The translations under genes were made by a program, and so were the position numbers. A stretch of 64,000 nt of DNA. It comes from JAAEPI01 sp965212145 (GTDB lineage Bacteria; Bacteroidota; Bacteroidia; Cytophagales; Cyclobacteriaceae). Under the pieces are notes generated by a model. It did not search any database. It saw nothing but the letters and a program-made list of their open reading frames with translations, and was not told the origin of the DNA. The stretch is taken from assembly GCA_965212145.1 (NCBI GenBank), contig CBDBUY010000004.1, positions 372,001 through 436,000 on the forward strand, in the 5' to 3' direction. Positions 7,461 through 17,868 of this stretch are shown here, piece by piece. Each line of letters opens with the position of its first letter. Within the stretch, counting starts at the first letter, position 1.

Positions 7461-10400
7461 TTAAAACTTCAACACCCTCCTTGTCACACTTTCCTCTCCG
7501 AAATAAATCGTCACGAGGTAGATGCCCTTTTCCCAGTTGAATGAGTTGAAACGCAATACATTCAAGCCCTCATCTAAATCTTCCAACTGCTGATCCACCA
7601 TCATGCGTCCAGTGGCATTGACAACAGTCAAACGGACAGCACCCTGTTGGGGCATCTGCACTCGAACCTTCAATTCCTCGTCAAAGGGATTTGGATAAGG
7701 ATTCTCGAGCATTGGCCTGCTGGTGAAATTCACACAAGCTTCATTGTCATCCGGCTGGATGTCATCGTAAGCCGAGGAGATAGACACGCAGACAAGGTTT
7801 GAATTCAGCAATTGCAAGGTGCTCGACAACTGCACGGACGTCTGACCACCAATGCCCACAAAATCACTGAACCGCTCGGTAATGAAGAAGTCATCGCCGG
7901 CCTTAACGGTCACGTCAAAAATCTCGATGGGCAGATTGCCGTGATTGACCAGGTCAAGTACAACCGTTTGCCCGTTCTGTCCCGGAGTTAGTCGGATATC
8001 CGTCACTCTCAAATTCATCGCCGGGAGCGCGCTGAGTATTTCAATTTCCTCTAAAGCAGTGCAACCTTCCGTATTAGTTACCTCCAAGGCTACATCGAAC
8101 GTTCCTTCTGTGGTGAATGTGTAAGAGAAATCACTGCTCGTACTCACAACCTGTCCATCCACGAGCCAGCTGGTCTCGGAAGTTCCGCTAGACTCGTTGC
8201 TAAAATTCACAATAAAAGGAGGCACGCCATAAGTGGCCGACGCATCAAATTCTGCGATCGGAGAAGGATTAATAACCTGATTTTGCTCCAGTGTAAACGA
8301 GCAGCCTGATTCAGTGGTCACCTCCAACTCAAAGGTGTGGCTACCTGCAGACACGCCCTGCGCCAAGGCCTGTGTCCCGTTCCCCAGCACCTCTCCATCC
8401 AGTTTCCACGTGCGAGATACGATTGGGTCGCCACCTGTAGAGGCATCCGTCAAAATAATGTCCTCTCCTGTGCAGACAGAGCTCAGGTTAAAATCAAGCG
8501 CTGGTTTCTCAGGCACGGTGACCATAGTAGTCATCGTATTGGAACAAAAATTATCTGCAGTCAACGTCAGGCTGACCTCATAATCACCGGGTGCATCGAA
8601 GATGTGATTGGCGGAAGGTCCTGCATAGTTCTGCCCATCGATGGTCCATAGACGACTGACGACTCCCTGCTGTGAGGGTGTATTGTCAGTAAACGATGAT
8701 GGCAGAGACTCGCAGCTGATGTCCGAGGAAAAACTCACCTCCGGGCTGGCCAGTATCTCGATGTTTCGCTGGATAGTCTCGGTACACCCATTGGTACTCA
8801 TGACCATCAGCTCAAAAGATCTCGTGCCACTTTCGTCGAAAAACATCAGTGGCTCTTGCTCACTAGACACGACATTGCCATTCACACGCCATTGCCAAGC
8901 CACCACATCTGCTCCCTGCACGGTGGACAGATCCGTAAACTGTATGCCCTCATTCCCTGTGCAGGCCTGATCGTAATCAAAATCCGGAACCGGCTGGAAG
9001 GGGATGGACACCTCCTGGGTATAAATGCTCGTACAGCCCCCGGCATCAGTGGCTTGCAGTTCCACGACGTAGTTACCACCATCCGTAAAAACATGCGTGG
9101 GCGCTTCATCAGTGGACGTGAACCCATCCCCAAAGTCTCATAGATATGCTGAAGCATTAGCACTCTGATTGGTAAAACTCAAAGGCTCTCCCTGACACAC
9201 CGTCCCGGCAGAGAACTGGGAGGTGGGGCCGGGCTCCAGCTCTATAACCTGCTGGATTTCATTGTAGCAGCCGGGGATGCCGGCGGTTAGGGTAACGGTC
9301 TTCTGGCCACCCGACCCGAAGGTAAATGACGGATTACGCTCGGTAGAAGTCCCCTGCCCGTCAAAATTCCAGGAATATTCCATGGGGCCGTCATAAGATC
9401 CATCTGGGGTGAGGTTGTCAAAAACTATGTCCTGACTGCCACACAAGAGGCTTGTGGTTTCAAAGTCAGGAAGTGGTGGTTCATCGTAAATGGTGATCTC
9501 CTGCGTGGTAAAATTCCCACAAGTACCGTCATCCACATCCAAGCGCACCGTATAGGTACCTACAGCCGGAAACTGGTACGAAGGATTTTCTTCGTTGCTG
9601 TCTATCGTACCGTCGTTGTTGAAATCCCAGAAGAAACTGGACCAATCGTTATTAATGGTATGAAATGCGGACAAATTGGATATACAACGGTTGTTTGTAT
9701 CAAATTCAATATCAGGTGCTATCTCATTAGAAATAAGAATTGTGTCAATATCAGAATAAATTCTTCCAAATTTATCATTTAACCCTAGGCTTATGTATTT
9801 CTCACCACTTGATTGGTAGCTCACATGAGTAGGATCAGAACCAAGGCTTTTATCTGAACTAACAGAACATTCTGAAGAGAAGGACAATTCAATTAGGTTG
9901 CTAGTGTTAGAATTTACAAGATATCCCAAACTATCTGACAACATGGTAATTCCAACATTGTTAAGTAAGCCGGTACTCGTCAAATCGATGATTTCAGGTT
10001 GGTTTTGTAAGCCGTCTATAAAATCCAAGCGATGAAGACCATCTGATGCATTTACAAAACCACGCCAAAGGAGGCCATCATAAATTAATTCAATCTGACT
10101 AAGATTTTCAAGCCCAGTTGTGAACGAACTAATATTTAAAGATTCTCCTGGGTTGGCACTCAATTCGAATCTATGAACTACACCTGTATTTAATGACACG
10201 GAAAAAGCAAACCACTGATCGCAGAAATAAATCGCTGATAAATCCAATAAGACTTGCGCATCTGGAACTGATGCTGTTGTGACAATTATCTCAGTTGGAT
10301 TGGTTTCAATAGATGCGCCAAAATTGGCAAAAACCAAGCGTCCATTTCCTCTATTTGTAAGTAGCAAAACCAAATCATTTTGCTCATTAAAGGTTAAATC

Positions 10401-10943
10401 AATGCCCCTCGGGCGATTCAATGTGCCACCAAGATTACCAAGGTTTGTGGCTACTGGAATATTATTAAGTGAGCTTCCAAAATTTAGTAAAACCAAATTG
10501 TTAGAAGTCTGGTCATTCGTAACGAGAGCATACCAGTTACTATCTTCATAGTGAAGAACCAATTTATCTGGATTATTCAATAACCCTTCGGGATTTCCTA
10601 AGTTGGTTATTTGAGTTGAATTTGATAAAATCTCGACTCTATAAATAATATCATCAATTCTGTCTAAATAAAAACCTATATATCCTAATTCAGTTTTTTT
10701 TAATGCTAAATCTAATATTAGCGAACCGGACAAGTTGCGTTCAAGATTTCCAATAGGAATGTTGCCCAAATTTCCTGGACAGAAATTCCAAATTGGAGAT
10801 AAGGTATCCAGGCCATTGGGGGTTACTACACTTATATTCTCATTGATGCAAGCACCCGCGACTAAATCAAAATCGACACATTGAGAATTGCTTTTGAAGC
10901 CCCCTGACAATAGAACCACTAAAAAAAATACAACCCTAACCAT
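7461..10943 (-). pseudogene. Secreted PKD-repeat protein with T9SS sorting domain, interrupted by one in-frame TGA
   Basis: Start chosen at 10943, giving a signal peptide (MVRVVFFLVVLLSGG...NSQ); ATGs at 10952 and 10958 are also in frame. The N-terminal ~400 residues resemble a beta-propeller (repeated LGNLGG/PRGIDL-type motifs). Several PKD domains with FxWDFxxDG-like motifs follow. The C-terminus (NPYPNPFDEELKVRV to VTRRVLKF) is a type A sorting domain of the type IX secretion system, so the intact protein would be secreted or anchored at the cell surface. At 9138-9140 the frame has TGA exactly where a PKD motif Y-L-W-D-F-G-D-G needs TGG. The frame continues intact on both sides, so one base change splits a ~1160-residue protein. 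Sequencing error is the main alternative. Confidence 0.85.
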
Positions 10944-11949
10944 TGATACCATTTCCAAAACCGCCGAGACGTCTCGTCAAAGAGGATGATTTTCCTTTTA
11001 CGAAATAACCAATCAAATAAATTGATATTATTAAACGCTTTATAACGGGCAAATTTGATTTAAACCCTATCCTTAGCAATAAACTGACCAGAATCCTTGG
11101 ACTATAAAAATAGTACTTAAGAATCCGTTTATAAAACCCTTTTATTGATGCAACCGTCTCATCTAAGTATAGATCTTGAAAATGGTCATTGCCCATTTCC
11201 CATATTTTGATCCATTCCAAATAATGATTTAGGAAATAATCATGCTTGTCAGAATCCTTAGAGGAGATTCCTGTCCCTGTTTGACGATATACTGCCATTT
11301 CTTCGTTAATGAAACCGAAGCGACCAAATTTTCCCAAAATCATCGATAATGGGACATCTCCAAACGCAACGTCACTGAACCACTTGGGGAATGTTTTAAT
11401 AACATTTCTGAACATTAAAGTTCGAGTTTTCACTCTCAGCCTATTTTCAAAGACATCCTTCACACTAGCAATTTGGTTTGTTAAATACCCATTTGTTGGT
11501 GCTTTCACTTCTCGGTATGAACCGTCATCCAATCGAATTGCATATTTATGCCAGTGATGACATAACACACAGTCCGGGTATTTTTCCAAGAAATCAACCT
11601 GTTTTTGTAACTTAAATGGATCTGTCCAATAATCATCTCCTTCAAGCAAAGCAATATATCTAGCTTGACTTTCAATACATCTCTTATATGTGGCCATTCC
11701 TATGCTGTTTTCACCACGTACTCCCAAATTTGAATCTGGCAAGAATAGCTCAATTTTATCCCGGTACTTCGCCTTAAGATCTATGCAAATTTCTCTCGTA
11801 CCATCGGTTGAACAGTCATCAGATAAGTAAAGCTTTATTGGAAAATTAGACCGTTGTGTTACAACACTCTCAACTGCTTGCGATATATACTCTTCTTGGT
11901 TGAAAGTGATCATCCAGACAGCAACCAATGGCGAAGATTCAAACTCCAA
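10936..11949 (-). CDS. Family 2 glycosyltransferase
   Basis: A 337-residue GT-A fold enzyme. The N-terminus VAVWMITFNQEEYISQAVES and LSDDCSTDGTREI are the GT2 nucleotide-binding landmarks, and ALLEGDDYWTDPFK supplies the D-D-x metal site. The C-terminus has no clear membrane anchor. It is the last gene of the minus-strand polysaccharide block and overlaps the start region of the PKD gene by a few bases. Sugar specificity cannot be read from the sequence. Confidence 0.88.
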   Translation of the reverse strand: MEFESSPLVAVWMITFNQEEYISQAVESVVTQRSNFPIKLYLSDDCSTDGTREICIDLKAKYRDKIELFLPDSNLGVRGENSIGMATYKRCIESQARYIALLEGDDYWTDPFKLQKQVDFLEKYPDCVLCHHWHKYAIRLDDGSYREVKAPTNGYLTNQIASVKDVFENRLRVKTRTLMFRNVIKTFPKWFSDVAFGDVPLSMILGKFGRFGFINEEMAVYRQTGTGISSKDSDKHDYFLNHYLEWIKIWEMGNDHFQDLYLDETVASIKGFYKRILKYYFYSPRILVSLLLRIGFKSNLPVIKRLIISIYLIGYFVKGKSSSLTRRLGGFGNGING

Positions 11950-12027
11950 AATACTTGAGTTCTATATCGGTCTGATGACTGAGGCTTAAACTTCGGACAG
12001 AAGTTAATATTGAATTGATGTAGTTTC

Positions 12028-12987
12028 TCATCGAAACATGACTTCAGCTACTCCGAAACCTTCTCTGCCAAAATTATTGCCACAGTAAAATATATATATA
12101 CGGTCTCCAACATCAAGTATTTGTGGATAGCACTGCATGTCCGAATCCCATTGTTCAGGTGGTGTTTCAAATACTAAATCATTATCGATTCTTTCCCAAG
12201 TAAGGAGATTGTCGGAACAAGCAAGACCGAAACTATAAGACCCTTTACCAGAGGTCCTAAAATCAGTTGCATTTCGGAATGCAAAAATTGAATACCATTT
12301 GTTTTCCCTTTCGAATAGTGCAAAAGAAACCTGACATTCGTCATCATACACTTCATTTAGAATTGGTTTTCCGTTTCTGTTCCAAATGATTCCATCTTTT
12401 GATTCAGCATGAACGATCTTGTAAATGGGTTCGAATTTGTTGCCATTCCTTGTCCATTTCGTTCCATTCAAATACCACATATGGAAACAACCTTCTATTT
12501 TTTTTACAATAGGACCGGACAATAGAAATGGTTCATTTTGGGTAACGCCCATAATCGGGCCAATACTGTACTTTCTAAATGAATTCCCGTTATCATTACT
12601 AATCACCAGCCCATTGGCCATCGTATATGGGACAGAGGTCAACCGATTCCACCCAGTGTAATAACCATAAAGCTTTCCTTCATGCTCAATAAAACTGGAG
12701 GCCATGGCACCAAATTCATCGAAGCATCCAGGAGTTCCGAGATCAATCACTGGCTTTTCAGAAATAGCTAAAATATTGGAAAAATCATCCAAACTGATAT
12801 CAATGTATCCCGTTCTGGAAACATATTGATCAGTTTCTTCCCTATTAGGTCTAGTTGAGAAAAATACTCTAAGTCTTTCATTTGCCTGTAAATAAGGGAA
12901 CGGTAACTGAGCATACTCTCTCATCCATGGTATTCCCTCAACATCCAATGGATTGAAAATTCTGCCTAACCTCTTTAGTTTAATCAT
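12028..12987 (-). CDS. Glycoside hydrolase-like five-bladed beta-propeller protein
   Basis: This 319-residue protein has the sequence style of GH32/43/68-clan propellers: repeated short strands with aromatic W/Y and Asp-rich turns (FGAMASSFIEHEGKLYGYY, FHMWYLNGTKW, DDECQVSFALF, WDSDMQCYPQILDVGDRIY). No signal peptide is seen, so it is likely cytoplasmic. Such proteins occur in many polysaccharide loci, where they may act on or sense precursor sugars rather than degrade glycans. The stop shares one base with the upstream FkbM gene's end, so they are cotranscribed. I cannot identify catalytic acids with confidence. Confidence 0.65.
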   Translation of the reverse strand: MIKLKRLGRIFNPLDVEGIPWMREYAQLPFPYLQANERLRVFFSTRPNREETDQYVSRTGYIDISLDDFSNILAISEKPVIDLGTPGCFDEFGAMASSFIEHEGKLYGYYTGWNRLTSVPYTMANGLVISNDNGNSFRKYSIGPIMGVTQNEPFLLSGPIVKKIEGCFHMWYLNGTKWTRNGNKFEPIYKIVHAESKDGIIWNRNGKPILNEVYDDECQVSFALFERENKWYSIFAFRNATDFRTSGKGSYSFGLACSDNLLTWERIDNDLVFETPPEQWDSDMQCYPQILDVGDRIYIFYCGNNFGREGFGVAEVMFR

Positions 12988-14081
12988 TAATTAAATTTTG
13001 CATGTAAGACCAACATCATACTCATGTAATTTTTTTGTCTGAGATACAGTTTTATTTCTGGGAATGAATTCTTTAATAAAAGAGGAATTCGATAATAATC
13101 TTCCTTAGTGTGAATTTTAGTTACCAACCTCGGTCGTCCGGTTGCAATTGTTTCTAAGGCTCCTTTAATTGCCCTATATTCTGCTCCATTAATATCCATT
13201 TTTATGATTGAGGGTAAAACTCTCAAATCAGATAATATTTTATCTATTTTATCCACTTGAATTGATAACTCACCACTGTCATTAATTTTATTATCAATGT
13301 TTTTTTCCTTCTTCTCAAAACCAAGGGTTTTTTTTGAATCCCAAGCGCCGATCATAATAGGCTTGACCCTTTCAATTATATCCAAGTCAAAAATCTTTCT
13401 GCACAAATTCGAATAATTGGTCTCGAAAGGTTCAAGTGAGATGATTTGATCAAATTCACCGGAGGTAATTTGATGAAATTCTGTTACGCTATCTCCATCA
13501 AAAGCCCCAACATCCAATAATATTTCGTTTGTTGAAAATGGCGCAGTAGGTTCTGAAAAGTATAGGTGCCCTTTTTTGGTAACTGAGTATAAATAATCTG
13601 GATTACCTGTAATTTTCGCATTCACCGAAGCAATGAAGGTTCTTTTCGAAAGGTCGTCTTCAAAGCAGTTTAACGCCTCGGTAAATTCGGTTTGATATTG
13701 AATCAAGAATGATTTTGTGAAAAATACATGCGGAATGTTCAGGAAATCTGGGACATCAATAATTTTCAAATCTTCTACAATTTCCGGATGTCTTTTACGA
13801 ATCGAATCGATTTCCGGTGTCCCTAATATTAAATTCTCATCTTCTCTGCGATATTTAGATAACGGAACTACAGGCAGATTATGATGCATGTCGGTTGAAT
13901 GAAATTCATCACTTATCATAAACCCCGCGAGTGGAATGTTTCTAGCATCTAAATATTGATGGACTACATACGAATAAACCCCAGTTCCTAAAATATAGTT
14001 TTTCTTTTTACATGTTGATAGGGTATGAATAATCGCATCAACCTGAGAATCAAGGAATTCCAATTCATCTATGAATGACAT
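12987..14081 (-). CDS. FkbM-type methyltransferase with an N-terminal PglD_N-like domain
   Basis: A 364-residue, two-domain protein. Residues 28-90 (YILGTGVYSYVVHQYLDARN, GFMISDE, LPVVPLSKY) look like the N-terminal Rossmann-like domain of PglD/NeuD sugar acyltransferases and parallel the first 60 residues of the acetyltransferase two genes upstream. Residues 185-364 are an FkbM SAM-dependent methyltransferase: SAM motif ILLDVGAFDGDS (187-198), acidic SLEPFETNYSNL, and IIKMDINGAEYRAIKGA. FkbM enzymes O-methylate sugars or polyketides. The N-terminal domain may bind a sugar nucleotide or dock the protein; this is inference. Confidence 0.82.
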   Translation of the reverse strand: MSFIDELEFLDSQVDAIIHTLSTCKKKNYILGTGVYSYVVHQYLDARNIPLAGFMISDEFHSTDMHHNLPVVPLSKYRREDENLILGTPEIDSIRKRHPEIVEDLKIIDVPDFLNIPHVFFTKSFLIQYQTEFTEALNCFEDDLSKRTFIASVNAKITGNPDYLYSVTKKGHLYFSEPTAPFSTNEILLDVGAFDGDSVTEFHQITSGEFDQIISLEPFETNYSNLCRKIFDLDIIERVKPIMIGAWDSKKTLGFEKKEKNIDNKINDSGELSIQVDKIDKILSDLRVLPSIIKMDINGAEYRAIKGALETIATGRPRLVTKIHTKEDYYRIPLLLKNSFPEIKLYLRQKNYMSMMLVLHAKFN

Positions 14082-14087
14082 CTTTTT

Positions 14088-14912
14088 TCAAACTCTTTTT
14101 GTTTTAGGAAATATTGGTGGGGGCGGATATTTCGGTTTCGGATTAATACTTAGCCATAATTTCTTGTTCCCAAATGAATATACAATAGCTTCTTTCTTTT
14201 CATCCTCGAAAAACGAATTGACGAAAGTTTTTTTGTTTTCATGATAAATAATGGCTCCATTATATTCGGCTTGACATCTAATTTTATTTTTAACTGTATC
14301 CACAGTGTCCTTTTCTTGGTCTATTGTAAAATCATCCTCCGTAACCCAAGGTCTGTAGACACCATTTTCAACCTGAATGCCTTCAACTCTATCTTCAAGG
14401 AAGTCTGACAATGCCTCGATCAACACTGGAATTCCTTTTTCCAACTTCAACTTAACAATTCTGGTATTGTCACATTCCAATATTTCCACCCAGTATTCTT
14501 TTATGAGTAGGCCAGCGTCGATTTTATCATTAATTCGATGCAGAGAGATGCACGTCCGTCTTTCACCTAAAAGTACTGGCCAAATATCAGGATTTGGCCC
14601 CCGATTATTGTATAAGCTTCCTCGATGTAAATTAAAAAAATTGAATTGCGAAACTAAGTCCGCCGGCACTAACATATCTAATTGATAGATAATAAAGGAT
14701 GATCCAGACTCATGCTCATGTACCAGATTTCTAAAATCTTCTATCCAACCAAATTCCCTTAGTTCAAGTTGATTTTTCGTACACAGAGAAATTAACTCAG
14801 GAGTAATCCTTTTGACTAGGCATAAGGCCTCTCTCACAACAAATCTAGGTGACGAGATTAGCGATTTTAATCCAACTACCGACGATCCGATATATGTAAT
14901 TTCATGAGCCAC
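14088..14912 (-). CDS. Formyltransferase-family protein (sugar or amino-group N-formylation)
   Basis: A 274-residue protein with the PF00551-type core: FFNLHRGSLYNNRGPNPDIW gives the N-x-H pair and the RGPNP loop, and ISLHRINDKIDAGLLI gives the H and D-A-G active-site segment known from methionyl-tRNA formyltransferase. In surface-glycan loci such enzymes N-formylate 3- or 4-amino sugars made by DegT aminotransferases using N10-formyl-THF. A DegT gene lies in the same operon, which supports that role. The N-terminus is divergent, and transfer of another acyl group is possible. Six bases separate it from the FkbM gene. Confidence 0.78.
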   Translation of the reverse strand: MAHEITYIGSSVVGLKSLISSPRFVVREALCLVKRITPELISLCTKNQLELREFGWIEDFRNLVHEHESGSSFIIYQLDMLVPADLVSQFNFFNLHRGSLYNNRGPNPDIWPVLLGERRTCISLHRINDKIDAGLLIKEYWVEILECDNTRIVKLKLEKGIPVLIEALSDFLEDRVEGIQVENGVYRPWVTEDDFTIDQEKDTVDTVKNKIRCQAEYNGAIIYHENKKTFVNSFFEDEKKEAIVYSFGNKKLWLSINPKPKYPPPPIFPKTKRV

Positions 14913-14927
14913 CCTAGTAAAATCAAA

Positions 14928-15611
14928 CTATAAATTTCCGAAATTTGACATTCTTAAGAACTGATCACTATTCAAGCGAATGGGTTTATGATTTTCAGCC
15001 ATTACGACCTGCTTATCCTCCAGATTTCGTGTAACCAATGCATTGGATCCAATGAAAGCCTGTTCGCCCACGGAAACGCTATGAGAAATCGTAGAGTTTA
15101 ATGCAAGGAAACACCCTTGCCCCACTGTTACATTTCCGCCAATATTCGCAGTAGAAGTTATCCAGACATTATCTCCGATTTGGCTGTGGTGTCCAATCAT
15201 CGCTCCACTCCACGCAAAGACATTATTTCCCATTCTTACATTTGGATGGATGTTTACCTGGCTCATGATGAAGCAATTATCACCATAAGTAAGATCGGAA
15301 GGAACGCCAGATCTTGAAGAAACGATTGAAGGTAGGTTATATCCTTTTTCTCGTGCCTGCTTTACTTTTTCTCTACGTACCTGGTTCATCTGATGATATC
15401 CTACTGCGACAAAAAGGTCATAGTCATTGGGCGGATAGAAGGATTCAATATCCTCAAATGGGACAACTGGCAAACCTGATTTTTCATCGGCCGATTTATG
15501 CTCCGCATCTACTGTAAAACCTACCAGCCGACCCGGATTATCCTCTTCTACAAAGTACTGCACCACATCAGCTATTTTACCAGTTCCAAATATGATGAGT
15601 CCTTTTTTCAT
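14928..15611 (-). CDS. PglD/NeuD-like sugar O- or N-acyltransferase (hexapeptide repeat)
   Basis: The 227-residue length and layout fit the PglD family. The N-terminal Rossmann-like domain (GLIIFGTGKIADVVQYF, LPVVPFEDI) is followed by a left-handed beta-helix of hexapeptide repeats (NVRMGNNVFAWSGAMIGHHS, IGDNVWITSTANIGGNVTVG) and a short C-terminal cap. PglD-type enzymes acetylate the amino group of UDP-4-amino sugars, and NeuD-type enzymes O-acetylate sialic acid. Sitting with an aminotransferase gene, N-acetylation of an amino sugar is likely. Its ATG overlaps the stop of the adenylation gene by 4 bases. Confidence 0.88.
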   Translation of the reverse strand: MKKGLIIFGTGKIADVVQYFVEEDNPGRLVGFTVDAEHKSADEKSGLPVVPFEDIESFYPPNDYDLFVAVGYHQMNQVRREKVKQAREKGYNLPSIVSSRSGVPSDLTYGDNCFIMSQVNIHPNVRMGNNVFAWSGAMIGHHSQIGDNVWITSTANIGGNVTVGQGCFLALNSTISHSVSVGEQAFIGSNALVTRNLEDKQVVMAENHKPIRLNSDQFLRMSNFGNL

Positions 15612-17134
15612 ATGTCCATTAGTTCATTTCTACTGATTTTCCCATTCTGATTTTTAGGTAATTCCGGCAAAATCCGAATGACCGCCGGAATCATATATGA
15701 AGGTAGTAAGTTTATCAACTCCGCCTGAATCCATTTAGGATCGCTAAGTGTATCTGAAGAAACGAAAGCCAAAATCTTTCCCATTCCGGCCCGTAAGACT
15801 TTATACACCACTGCACACTCATTGATTCCCTGAACCGTACTGAGAGCTGCTTCAATTTCCTCAAGTTCAATTCGGTACCCCATATGTTTAATTTGGTTGT
15901 CCTTTCTTCCCAGGAAATACAAAAGACCATCGTCCCGTATTTCAACAAGATCGCCTGTTCGGTAACTCCTGGAACGAATTCCTAAATCGGATAATACTTC
16001 GCCAAATGCTACATGAGTTCGGTCTGGGTCATTAAAATAACCCCACCCAACATTAGGTCCCTCAAGAATCAATTCTCCTTTCTTTGACATGGATTGGCTC
16101 GTATCGATCTTATATCCAAAATTGGGTGCTATGTGCCCTAGGGGAGCGAGTTCATCCATTTTTGAAAAATCGCTTTCCGCAATAAGATAAGAAGAACAGA
16201 TACAGGTGCATTCAGTAGGCCCATAAACATTCACGAGATCCGTTTCCGGTCCCTTAATCTCGAACAGTTCCTTCAGTTTTGCCTTTGGGAAACCTTCTCC
16301 CCCAAATATGATTTTCCTGAAGCTTTGGAACATTCCCTGGCTTAGTGCTTTAGTTGTGAGTAAGTACACGAGCATAGACGGAACTGAAAACCATATAGTA
16401 CATCCTTGAGCCTCAAGGTGTGATATCATATCCATTGGCCGCTTGGCAAGATCGTTGGTTACAGGAACCAAGGTCGCTCCAGAGAAAAGAGATGTATAGA
16501 AATCAAAGACGGAATTGTCGAAATAAATGGGATTTACATTAGTGAAAACATCATTGGTGGTAATATCAAAAGTGGCCTGACCCCAACCAATGAAGTTTAG
16601 CAAGTTTTGTTGTGAAATGACAGCTCCTTTTGGGAAACCGGTGGAGCCGGATGTGAACATGATGTACGCCGGATCATCACCATGAACCTCGAGACATTGA
16701 TCTGGCAATATCTTATTGTTACTAGAAATATAGCTAGCAACTTCTTTAAGTTGTAGATGGGGAAAGTTCAAACTTGATATTTCCTCTGCAGACCACCCTG
16801 AGTTGCAATCAATAAGTAATGACGGCTTGCATCGATCACATATTTTTCCGATTCGGGAAACAGGACTATTATAATCCAAATTAACATATACGGCTCCTAT
16901 TTTCAGAGCAGCCAACATTAATGCGAATCCTTCGACTGACTTATCATTAAAAATGGCAAGAACACTGCCCTTTGAAATTCCCTGATCAAGGAGAAAATGA
17001 GCCATTTGATTCGATAAAGAATCCAGATCGGCGTAAGAAACCCTTTCCTTCTTTGGGAAGATCAAAGCATCATGATTACTGAACTTTGATGATACTTCGG
17101 TAAACAGTAAACCAAGATTATAGTTATAACTCAT
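15608..17134 (-). CDS. Amino-acid/acyl adenylation enzyme (DltA/NRPS A-domain-like)
   Basis: A 508-residue stand-alone ANL-family enzyme. The A3 core YIMFTSGSTGFPKG lies at 157-170. Later come NVYGPTECTC (A5), YRTGDLVEIRDDGLLYFLGR (A7-A8), and the catalytic lysine K499 in NQNGKISRNEL (A10). It would activate a carboxylic acid as an acyl-adenylate and load the carrier protein encoded two genes upstream. Gene overlaps of 4 bases link it to the SDR and acetyltransferase. DltA (D-alanine) is the best-known stand-alone case, but no dltB/dltD genes are here, so the substrate is open. A role in acylating a sugar is inferred from context. Confidence 0.88.
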   Translation of the reverse strand: MSYNYNLGLLFTEVSSKFSNHDALIFPKKERVSYADLDSLSNQMAHFLLDQGISKGSVLAIFNDKSVEGFALMLAALKIGAVYVNLDYNSPVSRIGKICDRCKPSLLIDCNSGWSAEEISSLNFPHLQLKEVASYISSNNKILPDQCLEVHGDDPAYIMFTSGSTGFPKGAVISQQNLLNFIGWGQATFDITTNDVFTNVNPIYFDNSVFDFYTSLFSGATLVPVTNDLAKRPMDMISHLEAQGCTIWFSVPSMLVYLLTTKALSQGMFQSFRKIIFGGEGFPKAKLKELFEIKGPETDLVNVYGPTECTCICSSYLIAESDFSKMDELAPLGHIAPNFGYKIDTSQSMSKKGELILEGPNVGWGYFNDPDRTHVAFGEVLSDLGIRSRSYRTGDLVEIRDDGLLYFLGRKDNQIKHMGYRIELEEIEAALSTVQGINECAVVYKVLRAGMGKILAFVSSDTLSDPKWIQAELINLLPSYMIPAVIRILPELPKNQNGKISRNELMDI

Positions 17135-17868
17135 ATAACTAATCCACCATTTAATTTAATTGTTTCACCATTCAGGAATTCGTTTTCAATTGCAAACTGC
17201 AAGGCATTGGCCAAGTCATCAACCTGACCAAGTTTTCTCAACGGCGTGTTTCCTTTAATGTGCTTTATCTGTTGGTCATTTAAAGCATTATGCGTAGACT
17301 CGGTTTTAAAGAATCCGGGAGCTATACAAACCGATCGTATGCCAAAGCCTCCTAGCTCCTTAGCCCAAACTCTTGTCATCGCCTCCACACCCGCCTTGGC
17401 AGCCGAATAGGCCGTTTGACCGGCGTTCCCAGTGGCTGATATTGAGCTTATGTTGACTATGACTCCCTTTTTGCGTCGTTTAATAAGGTGGTGAACAAAA
17501 TGAGAACTGGCGTTGAAGCAAGTGTACAGATTCGCCTTAATAGTGGAATCCCAAAGCTCAAAATCATGTACAGGACTTGATTTTGATAAAAGATTTAGCA
17601 TTGGGGAATTTTTGATAATCCCGGCATTATTGATCAATACACAAACCTCTGGGTGGTCTTTAAAAACCTGATTCATCAATCGCGCAGTAGCTGCATAATC
17701 CGCAAGGTCAGTCTGATAAAAATAATCGTCTTTTTCTAACCACTCGCTTCTCTTGACTCGATCAACTAGCACAAGCTTACTCAAGGCGTCTCGCAGAATA
17801 TCGGCAACTCCTAATCCTAGAGAACCAGCCGCTCCCGTTAATATAACCTCTACCTCGGCCAGTTTCAT
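17131..17868 (-). CDS. Short-chain dehydrogenase/reductase (FabG-like)
   Basis: The 245-residue length is normal for the SDR family. The NAD(P) motif is ILTGAAGSLGLG; INNAGIIKNSP is the NNAG strand; S and YSAAKAG supply the catalytic Ser-Tyr-Lys; and APGFFKTEST follows. FabG-like enzymes reduce 3-oxoacyl groups on carrier proteins. Being wedged between the ACP and the adenylation enzyme with 4-base overlaps on both sides, it may reduce or oxidise an ACP-bound acyl group, or act on a sugar nucleotide. The two cannot be told apart from the sequence. Confidence 0.87.
   Translation of the reverse strand: MKLAEVEVILTGAAGSLGLGVADILRDALSKLVLVDRVKRSEWLEKDDYFYQTDLADYAATARLMNQVFKDHPEVCVLINNAGIIKNSPMLNLLSKSSPVHDFELWDSTIKANLYTCFNASSHFVHHLIKRRKKGVIVNISSISATGNAGQTAYSAAKAGVEAMTRVWAKELGGFGIRSVCIAPGFFKTESTHNALNDQQIKHIKGNTPLRKLGQVDDLANALQFAIENEFLNGETIKLNGGLVI

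Noticed and set aside
9138..9140. UGA recoding (Trp or selenocysteine)
   Set aside because: Other genes in the window use TGG for Trp and TGA as stop, and there is no SECIS-like structure seen; a point change is simpler.
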